From Reclinomonas americana ATCC 50394 (Eukaryota; Jakobida; Jakobea; Jakobida), in contig PS015039.1 of the NCBI GenBank assembly GCA_048213135.1, positions 39,663 to 103,662 of the forward strand: DNA of 64,000 nt. Direction: 5' to 3'. This document shows, piece after piece, positions 11,826 to 23,830 of the stretch. Under the pieces are notes generated by a model. That model ran no database searches, was not told the origin of the DNA, and worked only from the letters and a program-made list of their open reading frames with translations. Position 1 is the first letter of the stretch, and every line of letters begins with the position of its first letter. Made by a program: the position numbers and the translations under genes.

Positions 11826-12443
11826 TTACAAATCTCCAAACCCCAATGCACCAAAAGGATCCTCCAAGTCACCGCCTAATGCCGGCACCTGCTGCTGCTG
11901 CTGTTGCTGCTGCTGCAGCGGGTGATATGCGGCAAGCGGTGCGCCTGCTGCCTCATGCTCTGCTTGATATGCGTCATCGTTGTCGCCAGCGGTGGGCATT
12001 TGTCGCCACCCGCCAGTCAAGAGATCCCACAGGTTGGTCATTGGGTCAGACAAAGGCAAAGGATGCAGGGAGTGTGTGTGAGAGACAAAGGAGACTTGCG
12101 ACGAGTGCGAGTGCGTTCTCGCACACTTCGAACAAATGCAATGCGACGGACAGTTAACCGCCGGGACGACGCCTGAGCTCTCTGTCGCGCACAGAGAGGT
12201 ACTGCCCTCTGTCTCACCGCCTGACGCTTGATTCTCCCGAATGGTCATCGCAATGCACGATTCGGCTCCCGGTGTTTTCTTGACGGCCTCCTGTTCCGAC
12301 TCACCCCTCGTCCATGCGTGGAAGAAATGGAATGAGAACGCGGAGAGCAAAGATTCGCTGTGCGTGCCAGCGCAGCCGCCTGCTCGTTGTGACATCAGGT
12401 GCGCAGCGTCTTTGTGACGAACGTCGACTCTTTGTGGCCGCAT
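11826..12443 (-). CDS. Uncertain polyQ protein, C-terminal part
   Basis: The frame is open for 205 codons and ends in TAA/TAG-free sequence closed by a stop at 11826. The last 70 residues look coding: an acidic NLWDLL-containing segment, a Gln9 tract, and a C-terminus with DPFGALGFGDL. NLWDLL and DPF resemble clathrin-box and AP2 alpha-ear peptides, so an endocytic adaptor is possible, but that is speculative. The middle (about 12030-12190) has an intron-like composition, with a GTGAGAC donor near 12218, so the continuous frame is probably at least two exons. A second possible GTGAGT donor lies near 12305. Confidence 0.4.
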   Translation of the reverse strand: MRPQRVDVRHKDAAHLMSQRAGGCAGTHSESLLSAFSFHFFHAWTRGESEQEAVKKTPGAESCIAMTIRENQASGGETEGSTSLCATESSGVVPAVNCPSHCICSKCARTHSHSSQVSFVSHTHSLHPLPLSDPMTNLWDLLTGGWRQMPTAGDNDDAYQAEHEAAGAPLAAYHPLQQQQQQQQQVPALGGDLEDPFGALGFGDL

Positions 12444-12565
12444 TCTTTTGTCAGGAAGATGTGCGTGTGCGTTGAAGAAGGAGAGTAGAGGAAGTGAGAA
12501 GGTGGACGCCTTGTACAGAAGAAAGGAGCGAGAGCCTTTGACTCACTCTCTCATGGAGCAGGTGT

Positions 12566-13065
<500 letters not shown>

Positions 13066-13625
13066 ATGGGAGAGAGTCGTCGACGCCATTTCTTCTCCCT
13101 CTCATTCTGTCGCTGGATAAGAGAGGATGTGGTCCACAGTCTCATTGAACTTGTGCGTTTGTGCGGGTGGCGGGAGAGTGGGTGAGATCTCTTCCCGCGA
13201 ATCGTTGTCATGTATGTTGTTGGAGGAAAAGAGAATGCCAGTGAGACTCTCTCATGCCAAGGAAAAAGTAGAAGAGGATACGGGGAGAGGGAAGCTTTAG
13301 AGGACGGATGCCTTGTTCTTTACCGCCTCTTTTCCCGCCGGAACTATTGACGCCCTCCTTATCGGCGTTTGTGTGAGAGAGGAAGGACGTCTGTCACCTT
13401 GTACCCGGATGCTTTCCTCTCGTTTCTTTCGCCGTCGCCCATTTTCCCCCTTACTTCGCCCTCCCATCAGTACTACTCGAGCTTGCCATGTGCGTCGCCA
13501 TCTTCTTCATGACCATCGCCTTGTCCTTCGCGGTGGTGGTTGCGGAGCATCACGCCCCGTCCATCCCGTCGATACACCGCCAGCATCCAACTATCTGGCG
13601 CCAGCTGTCTCTGAACAATCGGCAC

Positions 13626-16600
13626 CGGCAGCGACTCCTGCGGGGGCTTCAGTTGTTCCTCGCGTGTCGCCCCTCCAACGAAAGATTTACGCTCTGCATG
13701 AGGCGACCACCATGAAAGCCATTCTCCCGCTGGCCACCGATCCAAACAACCTCTCCACCCTGGAGTGCCTCGTTTCGTCGACGCTTGTTGATGGGCATTG
13801 TGAGGGGGTCTTTCTACTCACGCACTTTCCTCATTACCAGGTTCCTCTGTGGGCCAACCAGACGACTGCAGAGGCAGATTCGGTTGGCGGTCGTGCCACT
13901 GCGCTGCTGGCGGACGACGTGCTAGACAAGTTTGTCAGGCGGGAGAAGGCGACGGACAAGGTGTGGTGGATGCAGAGTGGCTGGATTGCAACAGTCTTTC
14001 TGTCTCTCGTCCTCCGTGTCGCACCTGCATCTCTGTCTCAGTTTTATCTCTTTCCTGTTCCTGTTCGTGATGTCCCACCTCTCTCTGTCTCTTTTTGTCT
14101 CTCTCTCTCTCTGTCTCTCTTTCTCTCTCTCGCTTTCGGTCTCTCTCTTTCGGTCTCTCTCTTTATGTCCTGATCTCTCTATGTCACTTCTCTCTCTTTG
14201 TGTTCCGTGCTTCTCCTGTCCTGTATCACCCGGGTTCCAGTTTCTCATTGTTTCTTGTTTCGGTCGATATGTCTCTCTCTCTCTCTCTCGTCTCTTATAT
14301 TCCTTATCTTTCCTCTCTCTCTCTTTCACTTTTGTTTTTACACCTTTACATCTCTCCCGTTCATCCTTCTCTCAAGATATCGCCCTGTGGTGCTTTAATC
14401 GTTGCCCTTTTTCCTCGTGCCCTTGCCGCCTTCGTTCACTGTCGTTGATTGTACGCTTGCCAAGTAATGATGCATCTCGCTGCCCTTGTATCACGCCTCG
14501 CATGTTGCAGACATGGTGACTGTACCGATTGTCGCCTGCGCTTTTTCTGGCCTCGCCTCTTCTTCGCCGTTGTCTGCATGCAATACTTGCATTTTTTTCT
14601 TTGACTCATAAATTAGATCGCGCACCCTTTCAGTTCTGATGTGCTTGCCTTGTTGTCAATTGCACGCATGGCGCTTGTACTTCTCAAAGTCACTGCCTCA
14701 CGAATCGTGTTTCCATCAGGTGCTTGTAGTGGCCGGCTGGTCTGGCGGTGGAAAGTCGGTGCTGCTGCGTCAGCTCACCACCCGCCTGCATGGGCGTGAC
14801 GACACGCTGGTGTTGTCGGGTCGTCTTCCCGCCATTCCCCAGCACGAAGTACTGCGCAAGCCAGGAGCGCTCGTGCCTTTTCTCCTCCACGAGGCCAACG
14901 AAGCTGTGGGGGAGCAGACGATCCAGGTGACAGATGACGAGGTGAGTGAGGCGACATCATTTCAGTGCATGTCTGTCTGCGGTGCTATCTTGTCCTCGGC
15001 ATATCTGAATCTGGATCAGTTTCAGCATGCTGCTGCACAATCGGCCTCTTCTAATTACCAAGCCCGTCATTTGTTAGTCCCCTCTCGCATTCTTGTGCTG
15101 GATGTTTGTTCCAGCATCGATTGCTGCACCCCTCTTCGCGATTGGCTTCTTGCACTTACAAGGTCCATCATTTATTGTAGACTTCTATCCATCTCCATTC
15201 TTAAGCTCAGCGTGTGTATCTACATCGAGTTCAGCAACCTGTATTCGCGATTGGCTTTCTGTATGTACAAACTCCATCATTTATTGTAGACCTCTTTCCC
15301 TCTCGTCCTCCGTCGTGTCATCTCTTCTCATCTTTCCCGATTACCGTCGTACCCTGTCTCTCTCTCCACAGAGTTATTTCACTTGCTCTATTTCGTCTTT
15401 CGTTTTCACTTTTGTCCTTGTCTGACTTCTGGTCTCGCGCATCATCCTTCCTTCATTCTCTCTCTCTCTCTTTGTTCTTCTCTCCTGCTCTCTCCATAGC
15501 TTGTTTCTCTTGCATTTGATGCCTTTCTCCTCCTTTTCCCTCGTTGTTTCGCTCTTTCTTCCTTTTTCTCACATGCCCTCGCATCCTCCATTCGTTGCTT
15601 CCCACACACAATTGATTCTCTCTCCGTCTCTCTTTCCATCTCAACATGACAGCCTGCACCCCGTTTCCCTTCTCTCATTATGTCTCACTCGTAGTCGCAT
15701 CATGCAGCTCCGGCGCATCGGCACCGTTGTACTGGTGCTCGACGGGTACGACGAGTGCAACGAGGCACCAGGCAACTTGTATGTCAACCACGAACTGGAT
15801 GTTGCGTTGCCTTACCTCGTTGAATGACGCGCACCAGACAATGAGTGACTCACTTGTTCGTGCAGCGCTGGCCCAACGTACTCCTGGTGGTGTCGGTGCG
15901 GCGCGAGTTCATCAGCCGCCTCGGCAATTTTTGGGCCGAGGAACATTTCGTGCCCTCGAACCCAAAGTTGTCGCGTGCCGAACGGCTTCATCAGCCAGAG
16001 CGCACGCTTGCGCGATGCATGCTGCGTCTGTTCTCCAAGGACGATGTTGATCTCTTTCTGCGAAAGTTGAGTGCGATTCTACACAACGTTAACACCCCTC
16101 TGCCTTGGAGATGACAATTTTTCTGCGCGAATAGGTTTGTAGAGTCCCGTGCTGATCACCATCGCTCTTGGGAGCAATACAAACACCAGATCGAGCGCAC
16201 ACCCGGTTTGGAAGGACTGGCATCATCTGTAAGTCCGTGGTGGCGTGAAAGAAGGCACAGCAGCTGAGGAGTTGTTGTCGGAGAATAGAATGATGAGAAC
16301 AATGAGAGAAGGAAAGTATCATTTTGATCGTGCGTTGATCTAGGAATCGCGTATGTACGAGAAGATAGGCTCGAGAGAAACGGGGGTTCAGTTGCAGAGA
16401 CATTGGGAGTTAGTTGGCGAAGGGAGCGTTTATCGACCGTCACAGTGGAGTTACTGAGCACGTCGAGGTGGATCGTGATTAGCACAGATGGCACAACATA
16501 GAAGAGCATATCCTGACGCTTGTTGCCATGGTTCTCAGTTTCATCGTCCTCCTTCCCTCTCCCATACAGCCGCTTATGCTGAACATGATTGTCATCGTTA

Positions 16601-19600
16601 TGGGTGATCTGGAACGGATGAAGCTCCACCACGGCGGCGGCGTTGGCGATGGCACTGTGTCATCTTTGACTCGAGTGACCCGTGCTCGTTTGTACGAGGC
16701 GTTTGCCAAACACAAGCTGCGCTGGGAGTTTGAGCATCACCAAGTGCACATCCGTCAGGTGTGTTGTAGGTTGTTGTTGGTTAGAGAACTATGTTTGTGC
16801 CAACTCACGTGATTGTGTTGGCAAAGTTGTACGGGGACGATGAGTCGGAAGAGGACTTTTGCCTCCGTGTGTGGGACTTGTGCTCGGAGCTCGCCGGCGA
16901 GATGATGCAGCACTCGCTGATTTCGGTGCGGCAGGGAAGGCTCGAGGTTTGCGGACGCGACTCTTCAAGAGTCCCTCCTGTCTGGCCTCACTCACCAGTT
17001 TTCATGTATCTCTCTCTCTCCATCGCAGCGCACTCACCAGGCGGCCGCGGAGCAGCACTTGTGGAGCAAGTGGTTCGATCGTGATGATCCGTTGCAGAAC
17101 TCTGTTGTGCGCGCTGTTGCGTCGTCTCGATACTCCTGCATTCATTGCCGTGCGTTCCTCGTGTTGTGTGCGTCTCATGTGCGAGCGGCGTGGCAGGCGT
17201 TGCTGAAATGGAGCCGGCTGGGTGCATCGCAACAGCGTGTGGAGTTCATGCACAAATCAGTGTTGGAGTACTTTGCCGCTCAGTCGTGGCTAGCTGATGT
17301 GCGGTTGTTGGCCAATGACGAGGTGAAGTTGGAGGTGAGCAATTATGTGCATCTCTCTGTTTCTGCCAGTTTCATGACTACCCACATGTCTGTGTGCAGG
17401 ATCGGCTGGACAGACTGTGCTGCAGCTTCAGTGGCCAGCGAGCACTCCTCACGTCGGATGAAGTGAGTGCACTTGTATCGTAGCTTGTGAAGTGATTCAC
17501 TCACCCCTTGATTATGATTGAAGGGACTCAACTCCATTCTGTCGTTCATCGCCGATCAAGTACGACCTGATGCGTCTCTCCAAGTTGTGCTGTGGAAGGT
17601 CATGGCACTCTCTCGTACGGAGGAGAGGATCAGTGCTGCATCATCGAGTGCGGCGAGTGCACTGTGCCTCGCGGAGGTGTCGTTCAGTGGCCGCGATCTG
17701 TCGGGTGTGCGAGTACCAGATGCGGATTTGAGGGATGCAGTGATGCACAGGACGGTGTGGCGCGGAGCGGATTTGCGAGGGGTGAATATGTGCCTGGCGT
17801 TTGCACGGGAGGCGAATTTCAGGGGGGCGGATGTAACGGGGGTGATTTGGCCGAGGAGGCCAATAGTGGGGCACACTGATTGGGTGTGTTCTATTGCCAT
17901 CACTCCTGACGGCCGTCACATTGTGAGCGGAAGCAGGGACAAAACAGTACGAGTTTGGTTGCTCGCAACTGGCGAGGAGGTGCGCCGACTGGAAGGTCAC
18001 ACGTTGTATGTCAATGCAGTGGCCTTGACACCCGATGGCCAGCACATTGTGAGCGGCAGTGAGGACTGTACTATCCGAGTGTGGTCACTTGCAAGTGGCG
18101 AGGAGGTGCGCCGACTGGAAGGTCACACTAGTTGGGTGACCACAGTGGCAGTGACACCTGATTGCCGGCACATTGTTAGTGGCAGTTTGGACGGTATTGT
18201 ACGAGTGTGGTCACTTGCAAGTGGCGAGGAGGTTCGCCGAGTGGAAGGTCACACTTGGGGGATAGATGCAGTGGTTGTGACACCCGATGGCCATCACATT
18301 GTGAGTGGCAGTTGGGACTTCACTGTACGAGTCTGGTCAGTGTCAAGCGGCGAGGAGATGCGCTGTCTGGAAGGCCATACGGATCAGGTGCATGCAGTGG
18401 CAGTGACACCCGATGGCCAGCACGTTGTAAGTGGCAGTGATGACAAGACTGTACGAGTGTGGTCACTGGCAAGTGGCGAGGAGTTGCGCCGACTGGAAGG
18501 TCACACGAATGGGGTGTTCGCCGTGACGGCGGCACCTGATTGCCAGCACATTGTGAGTGGCAGTTTGGACAGCACTGTGCGAGTGTGGTCACTGGCAAGT
18601 GGCGAGGAGGTGCGCCGACTAGAAGGCCACACTGATCGGGTAATTGCCATGGCGGTGACACCTGATTGCCGTCACATTGTGAGTGGCAGTGGTGACAGGA
18701 CTGTACGAGTGTGGTCGGCGCTGGCAAGTGGTGGGGAGGTGCGCCGACTGGAAGACCACGCTGATGGGGTGAACGCAGTAGCCGTGACACCCGATAGCCA
18801 GCACATGGTGAGTGGCAGTTCCGATAAGACTCTTCGAGTGTGGTCACTGGCAAGTGGTGAGGAAGTGCGCCGACTGCATGGCCACACACAATGGGTGCAT
18901 GCAGTTGCAGTGGCCCCCTACGGTCAGCACATTGTAAGTGGCAGTGAGGACGAGACTGTACGAGTGTGGTCACTGGCAACCGGTGAGGAAGTGCGCCGAC
19001 TGGAAGGTCACACTGGTAGGGTGCTTGCGGTGGCAGTGACACCCGATGGTCAGCATGTTGTGAGTGGCAGTTGGGACATGACTGTACGAGTGTGGTCACT
19101 GGCGAGTGGCGAGGAGGTGCGCCGACTGGAAGGTCACACTAGTTGGGTGACCACAGTGGCAGTGACACCTGATTGCCGGCACATTGTGAGTGGCAGCTGG
19201 GACAAAACTGTACGTGTGTGGTCACTGATAAGTGGCGAGGAGGTGCGCCGACTAGAAGGCCACACGGATGTGGTGAATACAGTGGCAGTGACTCCTGATG
19301 ACCAGTACATTGTGAGTGGCAGTCGGGACAACACTGGACGAGTGTGGTCACTGGCAAGTGGCGAGGAGGTGCGCCGACTGGAAGTCCACACGGGTGAGGT
19401 ACGTGCAGTGGTAGCGACGCCCGATAGCCAGTACATTGTGAGTGGCAGTGCGGACAACACTGTACTAGTATGGCCACTGGCGAGTGGCGTAGTGGTTCGT
19501 CGTCTGGAAGGCCACACGAATTGGGTGAATGCAGTGGCGGTGACACCCGATGGCCGGCATGTTATGACTGGGAGCTTTGATCGGACGATTCGTTTGTGGT

Positions 19601-19686
19601 CGTCGATGGGCGAGAGTTCGGAGGCCGTGTTGCAGCGAATCTGGGGTTCGTTCCTGCCTGATTTTACTGCTGCGCTGTATGAGTAG
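13626..19686 (+). CDS. NACHT-family NTPase with pentapeptide repeats and 14 WD40 repeats
   Basis: Well-supported exons are 14720-14941, 15708-15800, 15866-16065, 16135-16228, 16570-16758, 16827-16946, 17029-17115, 17197-17334, 17400-17462 and 17524-19686, all phase-consistent. Walker A is GWSGGGKS (exon 14720), Walker B is [10 protein letters not shown], and the sensor-like strand is [10 protein letters not shown]. The winged-helix end has [13 protein letters not shown], typical of NACHT/STAND proteins. Exon 17524 adds pentapeptide-type A(D/N)LxG repeats and then 14 WD40 repeats, probably two propellers. The 5' part (frame from about 13626, ending EKATDK at about 13960) precedes the P-loop by a long CT-rich intron, and its start is unresolved. 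Such proteins are ATP-switched sensors with a WD40 recognition surface; the ligand here is unknown. No N-terminal effector domain was identified. Confidence 0.85.
17869..19614 (+). repeat. Coding tandem repeat: 14 WD40 units of about 126 bp
   Basis: Each unit reads GHTxxVxAVAVTPDxxHIVSGSxDxTVRVW, then a [12 protein letters not shown] linker. Units are very similar at DNA level, which implies ongoing homogenisation. Unit 7 has one extra codon (SALASGG). Unit 13 starts VHT and unit 8 starts DHA instead of GHT. Units 3 and 11 (from 18121 and 19132, exactly 337 codons apart) are almost identical over their first 65 bases. Confidence 0.95.
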
Positions 19687-19742
19687 GTGGTTCATGTGTA
19701 GAGAGAGTATGTGTCAATCAATGTACAAGGCATTGCGAAGAA

Positions 19743-20680
19743 GTGAGCGCGAAGATCAACAAGGATAAGCCAGCTGAGGATCAAGGACAACTTGGAGGAA
19801 GCACGTGCTGGCAGGTCGCTGCGAGACATGTCGGGAGAGGATATGGCCGGTCGAGCACGGAGGTCAAAATCGTGGCGCCGCCGGAGCGCAAGTACTCGGC
19901 GTGGATCGGCGGTTCGATTCTGTCGTCGATGGATACGGTCCAGACGACGAAGGATGAGTTTTTGAGGAGGAGGGTGCGAGCATTGTGCATCGCAGGTGCT
20001 TGTGATTGCCGGCACGGGCGCGGGGGAGAGTATGGTGGAAGGTGTTTTGCGGTCTTGACAGCACTGTGCGAGTGGTGAGTGGAGAAGGGTGAGTTGTTTA
20101 GTGAATGCAGCGGAACTGTTTGCAGATTAAGAGTGGGGGTGATGACAAGGTGGTGCGGGTGTGGGGAGGTGGGCAGTGCATGCTTTGCGTTGCGCGCGGC
20201 ACAAGAGAAGATGCTGCGAGAGGGGGGGCGATGGCGAGCTGCGAGGCGTGCCCGAACTGGGACTGCGCAGCGCTGTTTTCATCGTTGAGGAGGCGGAGGT
20301 GGAGAAGCATCGGAGCTCTTCGGACGTAGGGGATTACCGAGGTGAGTATCCCGAGGTGTGTGCCGTGGGGAAAGTGTAGTCGCTGACGGATGTTTTCCGA
20401 CGCCAGGGACGTCAAGGGTTTGTGCACGTGGAGGTGGTGAAGGCGTTTGGAATGAGGCCGCTGTCTACCATTGCTCTTCTTTTCTGGTCGTTACGATGTA
20501 CAAAGCCTTACCATGCAAACCCGATGTTTGTTGCTGCGGCCACACGCTTGCGGGTGAATCTCTTTGTGATCCGGATCCCGGTACGCAAGTGTCTCTGCTG
20601 CATCAGTACGCTGCGCTGTGCCTGTCGAAAATGCTGACATCGATCATTTCCGTGGCCTTCTGCTACTGAATTATACTTGA
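19743..20680 (+). pseudogene. Gene debris: actin-like C-terminal peptide and WD40 scraps
   Basis: One frame encodes [20 protein letters not shown] (about 19862-19925), nearly the invariant actin segment before the C-terminus. It is followed by a degenerate [13 protein letters not shown] where actin has the STFQQMWISK region. Upstream, only a GGST-like scrap at about the right distance survives; the rest of actin is absent. Near 20049-20072 there is DNA matching the WD40 units (GLDSTVRV). Near 20125-20160 the frame reads GGDDKVVRVWGGG. No continuous gene model links these. I interpret the stretch as fragments of an actin-family gene and a WD40 gene. A divergent functional actin-related protein with unseen exons is less likely. 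Confidence 0.5.
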
Positions 20681-20821
20681 GCCTCAGTGTCTGCCACACT
20701 GCCGAAGCCGGCGCCGGTATATATTGGCGGACAACATCTTGTCGCGACAAGTTGGAGTTCTCGCAGCGACGGAACGAACTCTGTTCCTTCTTTTTTTTTT
20801 GCCTGTCGCAGGAGCACAGGT

Positions 20822-23154
20822 ATGCTGCAACTGCAACTGATGCGTGTGATCCGCGGTGTCGCACACGTGCGCCTGCAGCATGGCTTCACCAGCAGTTCTA
20901 CATCCGTGACCCGCATCGCTCACACTGTTGCTAATGACAGCGCTGCCAGTGGTCACGGTCTGTACATGTGTGCCCGCACATGGCTGCGCACGCAGCACCA
21001 TCGCCGCCCCTTGTCGGATTCCGCCGCGGCCGGGGCCATCACTTCTGAGGCATCGCGGTATCGCGATGTTGATCGACAGTCCGCCGCGCCTGTAGTTGGT
21101 GAGAATTTATATGCGCACTGGGGGTGCTGCCGTTTGCAGAGCATGCAGCAACACGCTGCGTGCATCATTGCGGTGCTTTGTCTGTCGAGTACTTGCATGT
21201 TCGTATGTGTACGTGTTCTTTGTGACCCACTGCACTCTGCTTCGATTTTTATGATAGTCTCTCTCGCTCACTCTCACTTCATGTGCAGAAACTACTGTAC
21301 CAGTGCGACACTGGACTTTGCTGGAGCACGCCGTCTATCTCGGAGCATGCGTGGACGTGCTCGCCTTCAACAAGGTCGAAGAACCGTGCCTTCCGGGGGG
21401 GCTTCTTCGTGGCTCCCCACTCTTCGATTTTTCAATCGGACACAGTGTCGCGGCTGGTGACGCAAACGTTCAGCCAACCTCTCCGCACGCCACAAGTGCC
21501 TCTGCCGTCGAGTTCGATGCGAGCATCAACAATCACCAGCGCCGACTCCTTCTCAGCAGGGGCCTTTCTGCCAATCACATTGATGACTACGTTTCGTTGA
21601 CGGTCGCCTCGAATTCTGTTTATGAGTTTGCCCGCAAGATGAGTTTCTCGTTCGGCATCAGTCACGCCCTCCCGTCGGTGATTGCTCACGTCGAGAGCCG
21701 CTTCAAGGTTGACGGTGACAGGGGGAGCGACACGTCGAAGAAGCAGTCCATCGTGTTCGTATCGTCGATATTCCGTCATCACTTCTTTCACATCGACGTC
21801 GACTTGCAACAAGCTCATCGGACCCTGCTTCCAGTAGTCCGTCAGCGACTTAGCGAGGCGTTGGCGGATGGGAAAGCCTCGCGCTTCGAGAAGATGGGCG
21901 ATTTCATCCAGGATTACGGCTTGTACTTCGTTAAGACTCTCAACTACGGGCAGTGCTGTGTGATGTGGGGAACAGTTCTACGCAAGGCTGACGCCGACAC
22001 CGAGAATCTCAAGGCCCAGTTGGATTTCAGCTTCAAGGCGCTCTTGTTTGGCGATGCCAACGCGCAAGCAGAAGCTTCCGAAGAAACTCATAAGCTTCTC
22101 GACGGTTACAGCACGAGCGAAGACCACATTTTTCGCGGTGGAGATCGTTCAAGCGCTATTGCAGCTACTAACCACCGCTTTACGTTTCCACCTGACAACG
22201 ATCGTGATCGGGAAGCCTTGCAAAACTGGAAGAATTCGATGATGCTGGACAACTCTGACGTCACCGGTGCTACTCTGTCCCCTATTTGGAACTTGACCCC
22301 GCTTTACGAGAGAGAGCTTGCTCGCCGAGTCGTTTACGCTGCCGCTGTCACTCGTCGGAAGCAACCGTCTCCGTCGATTATTACTCTCGTGGCAACCAGT
22401 GTCATTCGCAACCACACTGCAGATTCTGCTGTGCTCAAGTCGTTCAATACACTGCAGGTGCGTTAGTTTCTTACACTCTTTGTGCATGCTCGGGTCCGTG
22501 TCCCCGTAGCTCAGATGCATTCGTCACAAAATGCTTACAATTTCAGTATTCGTTCAGGACTTCGCTGAACAACAGCACCTCTCAGGCATCGACGACATAC
22601 AAGTCGTTCCGCGGGTGGAGCACCTTGCGGTGTCATGCAATCACGTTTTCAACAACAAGTGGCACAATGCCGCAGTGACGTATGCTATCGAGACGACAGA
22701 CATCGACAGCTTGATGCCGCACAAGTCTTGCACCACTCTGTGCGGTACCACGGACACGGAGTGGAACTCGCGCATTCTCCTCAGCGATGGCTACGCTCTG
22801 ATTCCGCGAGTGGTTTATCTCTCATCTGAGAAGCTTTACGGGCGTATCACTGGTGTCGAATTCGAGGTTCTGTGCATGACGAATGGAATGCGTGAAGTGG
22901 TGAGCACATGCTCTCAGCATTGCACGTTACCACTCGTAACCAATGTTTATGACTTACTGCATTTCGCTTGCGACGCGCAGCGAGTGATCGGGCAGACGAG
23001 CGACAATTCCCAGATTGTCGACCTGCATGGCCAGGGACAAGCCATGGTCGGAATGCACGGTGAACTTTCGCCGGACGGCGAGATTTGCGGCATTGGCTTC
23101 TACGTGTCCAATGCACCCTTTGTATACCACCTGCTGCGCAGTCCGCATACGTAA
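20822..23154 (+). CDS. MACPF-domain protein (about 653 aa, four exons)
   Basis: Exons are 20822-21098, 21289-22457, 22558-22899 and 22981-23154, phase-consistent, with GTGAGA, GTGCGT and GTGAGC donors. The N-terminus is Arg-rich and could be a targeting peptide. Exon 2 has the MACPF layout: a YLGACVDVL strand near its start, a charged linker, and around residue 300 FIQDYGLYFVKTLNYG, which replaces the family signature (Y/F)GTHY...GG. It ends with PIWNLTPLYER, like the PI-x-L-x-PI motif. GTH is GLY here, and the double Gly is YG. Exons 3 and 4 form a beta-rich C-terminus that might be jacalin-like. MACPF proteins form membrane pores in immunity, predation or egress; the target here is unknown. 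A GTAAGT overlaps the stop, so a further exon is possible. Confidence 0.7.
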
Positions 23155-23616
23155 GTGACGCAGATCGCGTGCGACTGCCGCCTGGCCAAGGATGCAGAGT
23201 TCCATTTGATATCGATCATCATGATTTTTCCTATCTCTTTCTATTTGTCTCTTCACGCACAGGAGAGTTATGCTGCACGCGTATGTGGTCGGCGCTTACG
23301 GACGTGCTTCGTGCTGTGAAATGCGTTCCTGTCTGTTTTTTTTGTCTTGCCTCGCGCGCGCTGCACCGCAGCGCCTCGCTTTCATACGAACGACATATAC
23401 GCTGCGTTGCTTGTTCCGTTGTGGCTGCCATCGACGAGTAATAAATCAACGAGCACACATACACCGCTTGCAATACCTGCCTCAGTCGCTACACGAGCCA
23501 ACTGCACCACCGCAAAAACGGGACCGAATATCCCCTCCCCCATTTTTGGCAAATGGAAAATGCCACCCCTTCGCACTTTGGTGGACCACTCCACTCAACG
23601 ACACTTCTCTCATCGC
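23155..23616 (+). other. Spacer between MACPF and GT61 genes
   Basis: A T-rich stretch (about 23224-23262) and mixed-composition DNA lie here. If the GTAAGT at 23151 is a real donor, an extra MACPF exon could begin after CGCACAG near 23263, but the continuation has no recognisable motif. Otherwise this should hold the 3' end of one gene and the promoter of the next. Confidence 0.4.
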
Positions 23617-23794
23617 ATGACTGTGCGCGCCCACGCGCGTCTCTCCAACAACAGCAGAAAACATGTGCGACTATGGCCATCAGTCGCCACTCTTCTCCTC
23701 CTCCTCATGACAGCATTGGCAGTGCAAGTGGCGCCAACAGGTTGGTGACACACTGTACATCTCACTCTCTTGCTCTCTCACCATCAGTCTCTTG

Positions 23795-23830
<36 letters not shown>

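Noticed and set aside
13488-13575. Signal-peptide-like frame (MCVAIFFMTIALSFAVVVAE)
   Set aside because: It is in a different frame from the exon that leads into the NACHT domain, and no intron joins them in phase. It may be chance or a separate short gene.
13683-13970. RasGEF N-terminal motif upstream of the NACHT exon (STLECLV...FLLTHF)
   Set aside because: It resembles the TLEKLV...FLLTYRSF pattern, but the spacing and the remaining helices do not match convincingly, and no RasGEF catalytic domain follows. I left it as an unassigned N-terminal region.
18320-19546. Antisense frames through the WD40 array with HCHSQCAG-type repeats
   Set aside because: They are exact shadows of the 126-bp WD40 units on the + strand, whose protein is a clear WD40 propeller.
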